Assembly (NCBI GenBank): GCA_947313885.1
Contig: CAMZNU010000025.1
Location: 1 to 64,000, forward strand
Direction: 5' to 3'
DNA from: an uncultured Clostridia bacterium
Lineage (GTDB): Bacteria; Bacillota; Clostridia; Lachnospirales; CAMZNU01
DNA length: 64,000 nucleotides
The notes under the pieces are model-generated. The model saw only the letters and a list, made by a program, of their open reading frames with translations, ran no database searches and was not told the origin of the DNA. Of this stretch, positions 53,316-63,156 are shown in pieces; positions within the stretch are counted from its first letter, which is position 1, and every line of letters begins with the position of its first letter. Both the position numbers and the translations under genes were made by a program.

Positions 53316-55349
53316 GTGAAAAAAATATTAACAAAAATATTAATATGTGTACTAGTTTTAAGTAATTCGGGAAGTAACACAGTTAAAGCGGAAGAATGGG
53401 ACATAGATAGTTGGGAAGACAATTATTTAGAAGATTACTACGATTATGAATTAAAAATAGATAGCTATAATAAATACGTATTAGAAAAAGTAAAAGATAA
53501 ATTATTAAATTCATATTTTAGGGTAACGGATACAAAAGAAGTAACGGAAATAGTATACAAAGAAGAAGAGTTAAATAATAAAATAATAAATAGTAATAAA
53601 GTTGTGTTAGCAAAAGCAAGTACAAATAAAAATACGACATATTACATTCCAATAAATAGTATTACAAAAGCTAATGAAGAAAATGCCTCGTTTGTAATAA
53701 ACTATGAGGATATAGAAATATTGTTATCAAATAAATTTTTAGATGTAACGAAAAATCAAGAAATAATCAATGCAAAAAGACAGATGAAAAATAATAGACT
53801 AAATGATTTGTACGTAAGGATAGTAATATACCCGAATAAAATAAACTTTCGAATAAGAAATGAACAACCAATAACGGATGTTATAGAACTAGATGTTGAT
53901 ATATTTGGATTCAATAATGAAATAAAAATATTTGATAGTGAAATGGAAGACTATTTACAAAGAAAAGTAAATACAATAGAAAGTATAGGTGATAGTGATA
54001 ACTTTGATGCGGCCGAAAGTGGAGATTTTGAAAGTTATATAGAAACTGTATTAGAGAAAAACATTTGGGAAACAAGAGATGAACTATATGATGAGTTATT
54101 AACGAGTATAGAATTAATAGTATATGACGAAAAAACAGGGAAAGAGTTAGAAAAGGAAATAGATAAAGTAATAAATAATGCTATAAATAAACATATGAAA
54201 AAATTAAAAAATGCAATAACTAAAGAAATATCAGAAGGGCTAAAAGTGCTAGATGGTAAAGGTAAAGATGTAAAAAGTGAAATATATAGAGTTGTGGATA
54301 GTGCAATAGATAGATTAAAAGTAACATTAAAAAATGAAATGTATAAAGAAGTATTAAAAGATATAAGACAAATAGACGATACAGATGATGCACGTGATTA
54401 TTATACAAACAAAACGTTAAAAAACTATTTAAATAGAAAGCTTGATAAAAATTTTACGTACTTAGAACAAGAGATATACGATAAAATGTTTTACGATACA
54501 ACTTTGTATGACTATATAGATGACATAAAGGATATGAGTTTATTGAAAAATAGCACGTTATATGTGCAAAGTAGATTAAATACTATAGCTGACAACATAG
54601 CAAAAGAGTATATGAAAGAAGTAAGTGAACAGTTTAGAAGAGAATTACGAGATAATAAATATTATATACCTGTTATGAATTTTGATGCACCTGTATTAGT
54701 AAGTAAATGGAATATGGAAAATACTATGAATATAAATGCATACGAAATGTTAAAAACGAGTTGGAGCAAATTGAAAAGCGATTTAGTTACGAATAAAATA
54801 TATGTATTTATAAATAGACCTATGTTATTTGTATTTACAAAAGAGGATGTAAGATATAATAATTTTGAAAATATGAGTAACGATGAAAGAAATGAAACAA
54901 TGTTGAAATATAATTTGTACGATGAGTTTAAAGTATTTGGAATAGTTGAAGGAAACAAGTTATTAACAAAAAATGAATTAACGAAAGGTATAGGTAGTAT
55001 TTTAGGATATGAAGGCAATAATGTAGCTAGTTCGTTAAGAAATATAGGCATAAAAGTACCAATAGGAAATACGAATGAATATATATATGCAACCCAAAGT
55101 GATTTGGTTAAAATGGTAATGGGTATATATGAATTAAAAACAGGAACTGCGATAAAATCATATCAAATTAAAAATTTTAATGAAGTAAAACAATTAAAAA
55201 ATGTTAAAAAAAATGTACTAAAAGAATATGAAGTAGCTGTAGAAATCGGCATTTTAAGTAAAGAAGATGTAGATGGAAATAAAGTAGTTACATTAAAAGA
55301 GTTTGTAAAAATAATATCAAACTTAGATAAAAAAGTAGGTGGCTTTTAA
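53316..55349 (+). CDS. Secreted hypothetical protein, possibly with degenerate SLH-like end
   Basis: 677 residues with a GTG start; AGAGGGGG lies upstream. The signal peptide M-K-K-I-L-T-K-I-L ends near V-K-A-E. The mature part is acidic and Lys/Asp/Asn-rich, with a long helical, probably coiled-coil middle (about 225-440). The last 120 residues (E-F-K-V-F-G-I-V-E-G-N-K-L-L-T-K-N-E-L... V-V-T-L-K-E-F-V-K-I-I-S-N-L-D) look like diverged SLH repeats, so surface attachment is inferred. No family recognised. The next gene overlaps its stop by one base. Confidence 0.75.
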   Translation: MKKILTKILICVLVLSNSGSNTVKAEEWDIDSWEDNYLEDYYDYELKIDSYNKYVLEKVKDKLLNSYFRVTDTKEVTEIVYKEEELNNKIINSNKVVLAKASTNKNTTYYIPINSITKANEENASFVINYEDIEILLSNKFLDVTKNQEIINAKRQMKNNRLNDLYVRIVIYPNKINFRIRNEQPITDVIELDVDIFGFNNEIKIFDSEMEDYLQRKVNTIESIGDSDNFDAAESGDFESYIETVLEKNIWETRDELYDELLTSIELIVYDEKTGKELEKEIDKVINNAINKHMKKLKNAITKEISEGLKVLDGKGKDVKSEIYRVVDSAIDRLKVTLKNEMYKEVLKDIRQIDDTDDARDYYTNKTLKNYLNRKLDKNFTYLEQEIYDKMFYDTTLYDYIDDIKDMSLLKNSTLYVQSRLNTIADNIAKEYMKEVSEQFRRELRDNKYYIPVMNFDAPVLVSKWNMENTMNINAYEMLKTSWSKLKSDLVTNKIYVFINRPMLFVFTKEDVRYNNFENMSNDERNETMLKYNLYDEFKVFGIVEGNKLLTKNELTKGIGSILGYEGNNVASSLRNIGIKVPIGNTNEYIYATQSDLVKMVMGIYELKTGTAIKSYQIKNFNEVKQLKNVKKNVLKEYEVAVEIGILSKEDVDGNKVVTLKEFVKIISNLDKKVGGF

Positions 55350-56929
55350 TGAAGAAAATATTATTAATGTGTGTAGTAATAGGGATAAGTATGCCTTTAA
55401 TGGGAGTTGAAAAAGTTGAGAGCAGAACAGAAATAAATAGTTCTGATTATAAAGCGATTAACTTTTTAGATGATGTAAATGAAGAAAATGGTACAGATTA
55501 TAAACTTTTAGATAAAGACTATATAACAATAATACTAACATTAGATTTAGAAGAAGAAGGTAGTGAAGGGATAAGTAGCCAAGGAATAGATGAAATATTA
55601 AGAAATAGTAATCATGAAAATATGGTAGGTGTTAAATTTAATGAATTAAACAGTAACACTTACTATTACATAAGATTTAGAAAAGTAAAAGAAGTAGGAA
55701 GCGATGTAAATACAGGGTACGAAATAGAGATTGCTAAAGACAGTAGTTATAATGAAAGTAGAAAAGTAATAATAGGAAAAGAAATAAATGAAGAAGGTAT
55801 TCAATTTAAATGGTCAAGAAGTTTAAAAATAAAAACTAGAGGTGAAATAAACGATAGTATAGATGATAGTTTATTTATAATAGATGATAGAGATTATATA
55901 GCAGAAGAAAATATAGATGGTACTATAGAATATATATTTAATGAAAATGAGAGATTTGTATCGAGATTATTAAATAATTTAACTAATCAATATGAAATAG
56001 ATATATCAAAAGATCATAGCAATATGAGAAAAAGAGTAATAAAAGTTCCGAAGGTAAGTATAGAAGGTTTAGTACAAAGTAAAATGGATTTAAAAATTAG
56101 AAGTGTAGGTATAACGACAACATTAGAGAATGTATTTTTAAGTAACGTAGCAAAAGATATGGTAGACGGTAGCAATTTAATAATAACGTTGGAACAAAAC
56201 AATAGAATATACGGAATGATAGATTTTGAAGATAAAGTATTATCTACACCAGAAAAAATAATAATATCAATTGATGGAGCGTATGGTAAAGTAGTAGATA
56301 ATATAGGAAGTGGTTTTAAAATAGCACCAAATGTAAATACCGATGTATTACCAGATAATTTAAATATAAATTTTTATAGTACGGAAGATATGAATGGAAA
56401 ATTTAATATAGAACCTTTAGCTGATGAAATAAATGGCAAAACGGGAAAAACCTATTTTTTATTAGGAACAAATTTGCCAAAGACATTAGCGGTTAAAAAT
56501 GAAATAAATGATTTAACTAAAAAACTAAAAATAACAGATATGGAATATTATTATGAGGATTTAAGAATAAATACTACACAATTTAATAATATAATAATAG
56601 CTATATTAAAAAATGATCGTGAAGTGAGTATGAATGAGAAGCTAAGTAAAAATAAATATAATTTTTTAGGTAAATCGCAAATGCTAGTATCAGGAAAGTA
56701 TGTTACAAAAGAAGCAGGTATATCGTCGATAGTAAAATTATATGAATTAAAAAATAAAAGTAGAATACATATAGAAAGTGAAATTAAACTCTCAAATAGA
56801 AATAAAATTACTCCAAAATACAGAAATAGTATAAAAAAAGCTATATCAGTAGGCTTAATAGATAATGGTGTAGATTTTAAAAGTAATATGACATTTAAAG
56901 AATTTGTATATTTAATAAATAGAATTTAA
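55349..56929 (+). CDS. Secreted hypothetical protein, partner of the upstream gene
   Basis: 526 residues. The signal peptide M-K-K-I-L-L-M-C-V-V-I ends near V-E-S. The mature part is a beta-rich region of unknown type. The C-terminal 100 residues have an SLH-like pattern (F-L-G-K-S-Q-M-L-V-S-G-K-Y-V-T-K-E-A ... M-T-F-K-E-F-V-Y-L-I-N-R-I), similar in layout to the end of the preceding protein. The start ATG shares a base with the upstream TAA, so the pair is translationally coupled and probably works together at the cell surface. Confidence 0.75.
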   Translation: MKKILLMCVVIGISMPLMGVEKVESRTEINSSDYKAINFLDDVNEENGTDYKLLDKDYITIILTLDLEEEGSEGISSQGIDEILRNSNHENMVGVKFNELNSNTYYYIRFRKVKEVGSDVNTGYEIEIAKDSSYNESRKVIIGKEINEEGIQFKWSRSLKIKTRGEINDSIDDSLFIIDDRDYIAEENIDGTIEYIFNENERFVSRLLNNLTNQYEIDISKDHSNMRKRVIKVPKVSIEGLVQSKMDLKIRSVGITTTLENVFLSNVAKDMVDGSNLIITLEQNNRIYGMIDFEDKVLSTPEKIIISIDGAYGKVVDNIGSGFKIAPNVNTDVLPDNLNINFYSTEDMNGKFNIEPLADEINGKTGKTYFLLGTNLPKTLAVKNEINDLTKKLKITDMEYYYEDLRINTTQFNNIIIAILKNDREVSMNEKLSKNKYNFLGKSQMLVSGKYVTKEAGISSIVKLYELKNKSRIHIESEIKLSNRNKITPKYRNSIKKAISVGLIDNGVDFKSNMTFKEFVYLINRI

Positions 56930-56943
56930 TAAATATAGTGTAT

Positions 56944-56984
56944 ATAAAAAAAGAGTTTCTTAACTAAGAAACTCTTTTTTTTAT
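56944..56984. terminator. Bidirectional terminator after the secreted pair
   Basis: AAAAAAAGAGTTTCTTA pairs perfectly with its complement; T and A runs lie on either side. It also terminates the minus-strand run ending at 56981. Confidence 0.93.
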
Positions 56985-57616
56985 ACACTAACACCTTTAG
57001 TAAATGAGGCAACATCTATATATTTACTTCCGTCATCAATGAGGATAGCATCATTAGTAATTTCAATTATTTTTAAAACAGCGGATGTTTTATGTGATTT
57101 AGCTGATGTAGTTACAGCAAAGGCTATACTATAATTCGTAGAAATAAAAGCGATAGAATAGGGGTCGTTGTTGTAATTATTAAAAGTATTTTTTAATAAA
57201 AAAGATGATTTAGATGTAACATAGACATTTTTTATTTCATTAGTGACACCACGTCCTAAATTTTGATAAATATCATAAACACCATCTAAATTAAAATTTA
57301 AATTAATACAATATTTCATATCATGTATTTTAAGTGATTGTAAAATATCAATGGCTATAGGGGTAAGTATTTTTCTAGAATCTTTAAAACCATCAACTTT
57401 AATACGATCACCTATAAAGTTTTTTTCTTTAAGGTTGCAAAGCCCTTGCACTTGATCAGCTCCGTTATCACCTTCTAATTTTAATAAAGTCTTTTCTTTA
57501 ATATGCCCGTTGGCAATATCATCTAAAATAGAAGTTTTTAAGTTAGTAAAATAATGTAAAAAGTTACTAGTGGGATAAGTAAAATTAATATTGTTAATAA
57601 TTTTATTTATAGTCAT
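56981..57616 (-). CDS. Hypothetical cytosolic protein downstream of tcdA
   Basis: 211 residues, no signal or membrane segment. I do not recognise a family. Notable stretches are K-L-E-G-D-N-G-A-D-Q-V-Q-G-L, G-R-G-V-T-N-E-I-K and a terminal I-L-I-D-D-G-S-K-Y-I-D-V. It starts 2 bp after the tcdA stop with AAGGAG overlapping it, so it is co-transcribed with tcdA, but no functional link is known. Confidence 0.75.
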   Translation of the reverse strand: MTINKIINNINFTYPTSNFLHYFTNLKTSILDDIANGHIKEKTLLKLEGDNGADQVQGLCNLKEKNFIGDRIKVDGFKDSRKILTPIAIDILQSLKIHDMKYCINLNFNLDGVYDIYQNLGRGVTNEIKNVYVTSKSSFLLKNTFNNYNNDPYSIAFISTNYSIAFAVTTSAKSHKTSAVLKIIEITNDAILIDDGSKYIDVASFTKGVSV

Positions 57617-57618
57617 AA

Positions 57619-58335
57619 TTATATCTCCTTAATAAGATCGTTAACTACTGCACTGGTTAGGATCATTCCAGCTACAGACGGAACAAAAGAAATACTTCCT
57701 GGTGGTTTTTTATATTGTCCTTTTAGAACAGTATCATAATCAATTAGTTTTGGGTACTCTGTTGAGAAAAGTACTTTTAGTTTTTTGATTCCAATTTTTT
57801 TAACGCCAAGACGAATAGATCTTGCTAAAGGGCAAATAGATGTTTTTTTTATATCTGTTATAACGAATTTTGTAGGGTCTAATCTATTGCCAGTTCCAAG
57901 ACAAGTTATTATTTTAATATTATTATGATGGCAATATTGTATAACGTCTAATTTAGATTTAACGGTATCGATAGCATCAATTACATAATCAACAGATGAA
58001 TCGAGAAAGGTAGCAATGTTATGTTCATCTATAAATAAATCATAAGTAGTTACATTACAATTAGGATTAATAGAAGAGATTCTATCTTTCATAACATCAA
58101 TTTTATGTAGTCCTATTGTATTTTGAATGCTATGTATCTGACGATTTAGATTTGTAATATCTATAGTATCGTTATCTACGAGTATCAAATTTTCAATACC
58201 AGAACGTACTAAACCTTCAGAGGCAAAACTGCCAACACCACCTATGCCTAAAACAGCTACTTTTTTATTTTTCAATATTTCGATATTAGTACTTCCAAGA
58301 AGTAATTCCGTTCGCGTAAATTCATAATGGTTCAT
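57619..58335 (-). CDS. tcdA: tRNA threonylcarbamoyladenosine dehydratase
   Basis: An E1-like (ThiF/MoeB) enzyme that cyclises t6A37 in tRNA to ct6A. 238 residues. N-terminal R-T-E-L-L-L-G-S, the nucleotide loop L-G-I-G-G-V-G-S-F-A-S-E-G-L-V-R-S-G-I, D-N-D-T-I-D-I-T-N-L-N-R-Q, and A-I-D-T-V-K-S-K-L. The length and the R-L-D-P-T-K segment favour TcdA over ThiF or MoeB. Confidence 0.93.
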   Translation of the reverse strand: MNHYEFTRTELLLGSTNIEILKNKKVAVLGIGGVGSFASEGLVRSGIENLILVDNDTIDITNLNRQIHSIQNTIGLHKIDVMKDRISSINPNCNVTTYDLFIDEHNIATFLDSSVDYVIDAIDTVKSKLDVIQYCHHNNIKIITCLGTGNRLDPTKFVITDIKKTSICPLARSIRLGVKKIGIKKLKVLFSTEYPKLIDYDTVLKGQYKKPPGSISFVPSVAGMILTSAVVNDLIKEI

Positions 58336-58374
58336 ATGTTAAAATTCCTTTTATAATAGGTATATAATATATAT

Positions 58375-59328
58375 TTATTTTTTTGGTATATAAACAATAG
58401 AATCTAGAGGCGGAAAAGCGTCTATTATATCCGCATCTATAGCCCATTGCATAGCATTAATACCTTCCACAATATTTAAAGGTGAAGACTCTTGAAAAAC
58501 AAACCTATCTATATGTCCACGTAAACTATCATCTAAGTTATAAGACTCAAATAAAGTGTCCTCAAATTGTGAATCTGTCATATTATTTAAAATAGTAATA
58601 GCTTCATTATACACGTCTAAAAAAATATCGACTTCTTTACTGTTAGAATCAACAAAATCTTTTCTAAATGAAAAAGATACAATCGATGAATTAATATCAT
58701 CCGATGTAATAATAAGCTTATGCCCCTCTTTAATAGCCATAGATAAAAAAGGTTCTGGCAATATAGCGGAAGTAGGATGATTATAATTTAATAGTTGTAA
58801 TCTTTTTGGAATTGAAGGAACATCGATTTTGTTTATATAAGAATTTTCCAATCGATAGTTTTCCAAAAATTGATCCAAGGTATAATCAATAACAGTATTT
58901 TTAGAATATAGAATATCTGAATTTTTAAAATCTGATTTAGTAGAGAAAGTACTTGAAACTAGTCCAAGTGTTTCTTTAGTTGACGTTATGGTAGTCGTTG
59001 GTACGCCAGCCGAGTAATAAGAGGCAACAGCGATCAAATCAGTAGTTAGACCTATAAGTTCATTATTTAAATAATCCTCATCGCGTTCGTCAGAAGATTT
59101 ATACATAACTAAGTCAAAGTAAAATCCTTTTTCTTTAAACATGTTATTATTATGTGCATATAATATAGGAAATCCAGAAAGCGAAGGTATTAAGCCGACT
59201 GTATTAGTTGGTAATTTTTCAGTGTTAGTAAGAATGTCATTACTGTTTAAATATGTAGTGAAATTTGCAGTATTAACACATCCGGATAAAATAAGAATTA
59301 ATGATAGTAAAAGTAAAATTTTTTTCAT
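58375..59328 (-). CDS. ABC-transporter-type solute-binding lipoprotein, copy A
   Basis: 317 residues with a lipoprotein signal (L-I-L-S-G-C). The rest resembles SsuA/THI5-like periplasmic binding proteins (V-G-L-I-P-S-L-S-G-F-P-I-L-Y-A-H-N-N-N-M-F and G-L-T-T-D-L-I-A-V). Paralogous to the next upstream gene along its length (shared A-I/V-L-P-E-P-F-L-S-M-A and L-R-G-H-I/L-D-R-F). The ligand could be a sulfonate, nitrate-like compound or pyrimidine precursor; sequence does not decide. No permease or ATPase gene is adjacent. AGGAGG precedes the start. Confidence 0.85.
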   Translation of the reverse strand: MKKILLLLSLILILSGCVNTANFTTYLNSNDILTNTEKLPTNTVGLIPSLSGFPILYAHNNNMFKEKGFYFDLVMYKSSDERDEDYLNNELIGLTTDLIAVASYYSAGVPTTTITSTKETLGLVSSTFSTKSDFKNSDILYSKNTVIDYTLDQFLENYRLENSYINKIDVPSIPKRLQLLNYNHPTSAILPEPFLSMAIKEGHKLIITSDDINSSIVSFSFRKDFVDSNSKEVDIFLDVYNEAITILNNMTDSQFEDTLFESYNLDDSLRGHIDRFVFQESSPLNIVEGINAMQWAIDADIIDAFPPLDSIVYIPKK

Positions 59329-59348
59329 AAAGACCTCCTGTTTTAAAA

Positions 59349-60272
59349 TTATTTTTCAGAGCGAACTAAATCATTATATGTTGGTGCTGTATATAATATA
59401 CCAGCATTAATAGACCACTCAATTGCACTATTAATTTGGTTATAATCTATAGGGGTAACTAAATTAAAATTAAATCTATCAAGATGACCGCGTAAATCTT
59501 CGCTAAATCCATAAGATTCAAACATATAATTTTCAAATTGTTCATCACTCAAATTATTTAATGCATTTACAGACTCATTATAAGCGAGTAAAAATTTATT
59601 TATAGCTTCATTATTAGCATCTAAAAAATCTTTTTTAAATGCGACACTAACTAAGTTAATACCAAGTTCAGAACTAGTAGTTAAAACTTTACCACCGTTA
59701 AGTTTTGCCATAGATAAAAAAGGTTCAGGTAAAACGGCAGAATCAGCATCACCTTTAGCTAACATTTCAACACGTAGTGGTATAGCGGGTATAGATATTT
59801 TGTTAATGGATTCTATTGGTAAATTATTATGTTCAAAAATTTTGTCTATAGTATATTCAATAATTGAATTTTTAGAATATAGAATATCACTACCTACTAA
59901 ATCATCAATTGTATCGTATGACGAGTTAGGACTTAAAACTAAACCGAAATTTTCCATAGAAGAAGTTACAGTTGTAGTAGGTATATCAGCTTTATAAAAA
60001 GTTAATATGCCGATCAAGTCAGCTGTTACAGCATTAATTTGATTACCTATGTAAGCAATATCTCTATCTTTAGCAGAAAAAAATTTTTCTACAGTAACAT
60101 CGACACCATTATTTTTAAAAATATCATTATCGTCAGCATAAAAAATAGGCATCGACGATATAGATGGAATAGAACCTATTGTAATAATAGAACTTTGAGA
60201 ATCATTTTCTTTATTGGTACAACTTATAAAAATAAAAGTAACGACTAAAACCATAACTAATTTAAATTTCAT
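59349..60272 (-). CDS. ABC-transporter-type solute-binding lipoprotein, copy B
   Basis: 307 residues with lipobox F-I-S-C. Same fold as its downstream neighbour: I-G-S-I-P-S-I-S-S-M-P-I-F-Y-A-D-D-N-D-I-F, A-V-T-A-D-L-I-G, A-V-L-P-E-P-F-L-S-M-A and L-R-G-H-L-D-R-F. The two genes are 20 bp apart and look like a tandem duplication that has diverged considerably. The ligand may have diverged too. First gene of the minus run ending at 56981. Confidence 0.85.
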   Translation of the reverse strand: MKFKLVMVLVVTFIFISCTNKENDSQSSIITIGSIPSISSMPIFYADDNDIFKNNGVDVTVEKFFSAKDRDIAYIGNQINAVTADLIGILTFYKADIPTTTVTSSMENFGLVLSPNSSYDTIDDLVGSDILYSKNSIIEYTIDKIFEHNNLPIESINKISIPAIPLRVEMLAKGDADSAVLPEPFLSMAKLNGGKVLTTSSELGINLVSVAFKKDFLDANNEAINKFLLAYNESVNALNNLSDEQFENYMFESYGFSEDLRGHLDRFNFNLVTPIDYNQINSAIEWSINAGILYTAPTYNDLVRSEK

Positions 60273-60924
60273 ATATTTCTCCTAAATAGTAATAAATTAA
60301 TAGTAACAAAGTAACATAAGATTATCAATAAATACATAAAAATATATGAGAATAATTAAGAAAAATAAAACAGTATACTTAAAAAAATAAAAAAGATTTA
60401 TTAAATGTCTAAAATACGTTTAATGAAAAAAAATGAAAAATCTAATTAAGAAAGTTTCTTCAAAATAATTACATAGTAAATAGAGTTAAGGGAAAGTTTA
60501 TAAAAAATTAATTAGAGTTATTTTGATTAGGCGGGATTCATATAGACATTATAGGGAGTAAATAGTTCAACAATTATCGCGAATAGGGGAAATATATGAA
60601 AACAATGGACTGTTATAGTTATAAGCTAAAATAAAGTTTTTAGAAATGCATAAGAATTTTTAGAAAAGTTAAAAAAGATGAGAAGGAGGTTAGTAAATAA
60701 AAGTAAAACATTTGAAAGTAATAAAGCAACTATTTAAAATTATAGTCTTAAACATATGGTTTGTTTTTTGTGTGTTCAATCAAAATTTTTAGAAGTGGCT
60801 ATTATAATTATTTATCTCAAAAGTAGTAGAGATAAATAAGAAGCAAAAGATTTGCGAGATAAATTACAACAAATACTATAAAAAAATTGATAAGGAAAAA
60901 ATTCAAATTGGATTCAAATTGCTT

Positions 60925-61165
60925 TATTATTCAGATCAAAGCATTCATTATACCAATCCTAAATTCCAAAAATAGTTGAAAGAAATATCAATATATATGT
61001 AGGTGATGAAATTGTTGGAGCATGCCATTTTTTGGTTATATGAAAGATAACATTACTTTAAAAGAGTTTAATAAATTAAAATGTATAAACAAGTTTATTT
61101 ATTATTACACTAATCATAGGTATTATGGGTAAAAAGGCAAAAAAGATGACTCCTGTATAAATACA
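60925..61165 (+). pseudogene. Decayed IS3-family transposase remnant
   Basis: Translation with frameshifts gives the IS3/IS150 OrfB end: S-D-Q-S-I-H-Y-T-N-P-K-F-Q-K from 60931, then N-C-W-S-M-P-F-F-G-Y-M-K-D, then K-F-I-Y-Y-Y-T-N-H-R-Y, and finally K-K-M-T-P-V just before the terminator. These correspond to the family's SDQG.HYTSPKF, GNC.DNA..ESFFG.MK, YIYYYNN.R and KKMTPV blocks. Stops and frameshifts interrupt it, so it is dead. Upstream sequence from about 60300 is degenerate, with no gene I can support. Confidence 0.75.
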
Positions 61166-61179
61166 GGGTCATCTTTTTT
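61139..61179. terminator. Bidirectional terminator at the IS end, also after acpP
   Basis: GATGAC plus CCTGTA pair with TACAGG plus GTCATC over a TAAA loop (one bulged T), with A/T runs on both sides. It overlaps the transposase C-terminal codons and lies about 60 bp after the acpP stop on the other strand. Confidence 0.88.
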
Positions 61180-61238
61180 GTTTCACTATTTAAATGCTTT
61201 TTTTAATGTCATTAAGTTAGCTTTATGATCATTTTTTA

Positions 61239-61457
61239 TTATTTTTTTTCTACTAAATCGATAACATCTTGAATAGTTTTAACTTCTTCAATGTTATCAA
61301 CTGTAATATCAAATTCATCTTCAACATCAGAAATCATTTGGAATAAATCTAATGAATCAGCATCTAAGTCGTCTAATAAGTTTGTTGATGGCGTTAAAGT
61401 ATCACCATCTACGTCTAAGTTTTCTACTAAAATTTCTTTAATTTTTTCAAATATCAT
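61239..61457 (-). CDS. acpP: Acyl carrier protein
   Basis: 72 residues. The phosphopantetheine attachment serine is in D-D-L-D-A-D-S-L-D-L-F, with the typical acidic four-helix sequence and V-E-D-E-F-D-I. It carries growing fatty acyl chains. AAAGGAG precedes the start and it has its own promoter, downstream of accCDA. Confidence 0.96.
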   Translation of the reverse strand: MIFEKIKEILVENLDVDGDTLTPSTNLLDDLDADSLDLFQMISDVEDEFDITVDNIEEVKTIQDVIDLVEKK

Positions 61458-61490
61458 TTTATTCTCCTTTTAATTTAAATAATTATAAAC

Positions 61491-61519
61491 ATTATATATT
61501 ATAATTTTTATTCATACAA
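61491..61519 (-). promoter_or_regulatory. Promoter of acpP
   Basis: On the minus strand TTGTAT (61519-61514) and TATAAT (61496-61491) are 17 bp apart, 33 bp before the start codon. Confidence 0.7.
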
Positions 61520-61526
61520 GTAAAAA

Positions 61527-62321
61527 TTATGTATACATACCAAAATTTCTAAACCTATCATATCTATTACATATAAGTTGTTCGCTATCTAACTTACAAA
61601 GAGTGTATAAAGTTTTTAAAATATAAACTTTGATTAAATCGTAAGTTAAATCAGCATTATTTTCTAAACCGTTAGATGGTTCGGCAATTATTTTATCAAC
61701 AATTTTTAAGTCTAGTAAATCAGATGCTGTAAGTTTCATTAATGTAGCGGCATCAGATGCCTTATCATTACTTTTCCAAAGAATGCTAGAAAATCCTTCT
61801 GGTGATAAAACAGAGTATACAGCATTTTCTAAAATAACTACGTTATCAGCAACGGCAAGAGCTAAAGCACCGCCAGAACCACCTTCACCAGTAATAATAG
61901 ATATTATAGGAACTTTTAAAGTTGACATTTCAAGAAGGTTTTTAGCAATTGCTTCACCTTGTCCGCGTTCCTCGGCTTCTTTACCGCAAAAAGCACCCGC
62001 AGTATTAATAAAACAAATAATAGGGCGGTTAAATTTTTCCCCTTGCTTCATTAAACGTAATGCTTTACGGTAACCCTCAGGGTGAACTTGACCAAAATTA
62101 GTTTTAATATTATCTTCAAGATTTTGACCTTTTTGAATACCTATAACAGTTACAGGTTTTTTATCTATAGTGGCAATACCTCCTATAATAGCTTTATCAT
62201 CTCTAAAAGATCTATCACCAGCAAATTCAATAAAATCATCAAAAATATTATTAATAAAATCAAGAGAAGTGGGGCGTTTAATATTTCTAGCTATTTTAAC
62301 TTTATCATAAGCGCTACTCAT
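61527..62321 (-). CDS. accA: Acetyl-CoA carboxylase carboxyltransferase alpha subunit
   Basis: About 264 residues: [35 protein letters not shown] and V-Y-S-V-L-S-P-E-G. With AccD it moves the carboxyl group from biotin to acetyl-CoA. It is shorter than E. coli AccA (319) at the N-terminus, as in other Clostridia. The start at 62321 has GGTGAT upstream and overlaps the accD stop by 8 bp. Confidence 0.96.
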   Translation of the reverse strand: MSSAYDKVKIARNIKRPTSLDFINNIFDDFIEFAGDRSFRDDKAIIGGIATIDKKPVTVIGIQKGQNLEDNIKTNFGQVHPEGYRKALRLMKQGEKFNRPIICFINTAGAFCGKEAEERGQGEAIAKNLLEMSTLKVPIISIITGEGGSGGALALAVADNVVILENAVYSVLSPEGFSSILWKSNDKASDAATLMKLTASDLLDLKIVDKIIAEPSNGLENNADLTYDLIKVYILKTLYTLCKLDSEQLICNRYDRFRNFGMYT

Positions 62322-63156
62322 TATAATCACCTACCAGATGTATTTTTAAAATATTACTTAAAGTTTCATATATTTCCCTACGTGGTACGATTTTATCAAC
62401 AAATCCACATTCTAATAAAAATTCACTAGTTTGAAAGTTATCAGGTAGATTTTCTTTTAAAGTTTGTTCGATAACACGACGTCCCGCAAATCCTATAAGG
62501 GCATTAGGTTCGGCGAGAATAATATCTCCTTGCATTGCAAAACTTGCAGTAACACCACCTGTAGTAGGATCTGTTATAAATGAAATATAAAGTAATCCGT
62601 GGTCACTATGGCGTTTAATAACAGCACTAACTTTTGCCATTTGCATAAGAGAAATAATAGTTTCTTGCATTCTAGCACCGCCAGAACATGTAAATAAAAC
62701 AACAGGTAATTTATATTTAATTGCATATTCAAATAACCTTGTAATTTTTTCGCCAACAACAGAGCCAAGACTACCCATCATAAAATGACTATCCATAACA
62801 CCGATACAAACTTTTTTATAATGTATATTACAAGTTCCTGTAACGATTGCAGAAGTTAAATTAGTTTGTTGTTGTGCTTTTTTAATTTTGTTTTCATATC
62901 CAGGAAAATTAATAGGGTTTACACTATTTAAGTTTTCATTAAATTCAACAAAACTATCTTTATCACATACGAGCTTTATACGTTCAAAAGCCGTAAGTCT
63001 GCTTAATTGTCCACATTTAGGGCATATTTTATATTTACCTAAAGATTTTTGATAAATAATTTTATTACAGCCAGAACATTTATCAAAAGTTCCAACAGGA
63101 GCATTTGCTTCATATTTTTGTGATGGAATTTGTATATATTTTTTTTTATTTAGCAT
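62314..63156 (-). CDS. accD: Acetyl-CoA carboxylase carboxyltransferase beta subunit
   Basis: 280 residues. The N-terminal zinc ribbon C-S-G-C and C-P-K-C (about 29-51) is followed by the crotonase-fold core with S-G-G-A-R-M-Q-E and [13 protein letters not shown]. Overlaps accC by 7 bp upstream and accA by 8 bp downstream, giving a tightly coupled accC-accD-accA unit. Confidence 0.97.
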   Translation of the reverse strand: MLNKKKYIQIPSQKYEANAPVGTFDKCSGCNKIIYQKSLGKYKICPKCGQLSRLTAFERIKLVCDKDSFVEFNENLNSVNPINFPGYENKIKKAQQQTNLTSAIVTGTCNIHYKKVCIGVMDSHFMMGSLGSVVGEKITRLFEYAIKYKLPVVLFTCSGGARMQETIISLMQMAKVSAVIKRHSDHGLLYISFITDPTTGGVTASFAMQGDIILAEPNALIGFAGRRVIEQTLKENLPDNFQTSEFLLECGFVDKIVPRREIYETLSNILKIHLVGDYNE

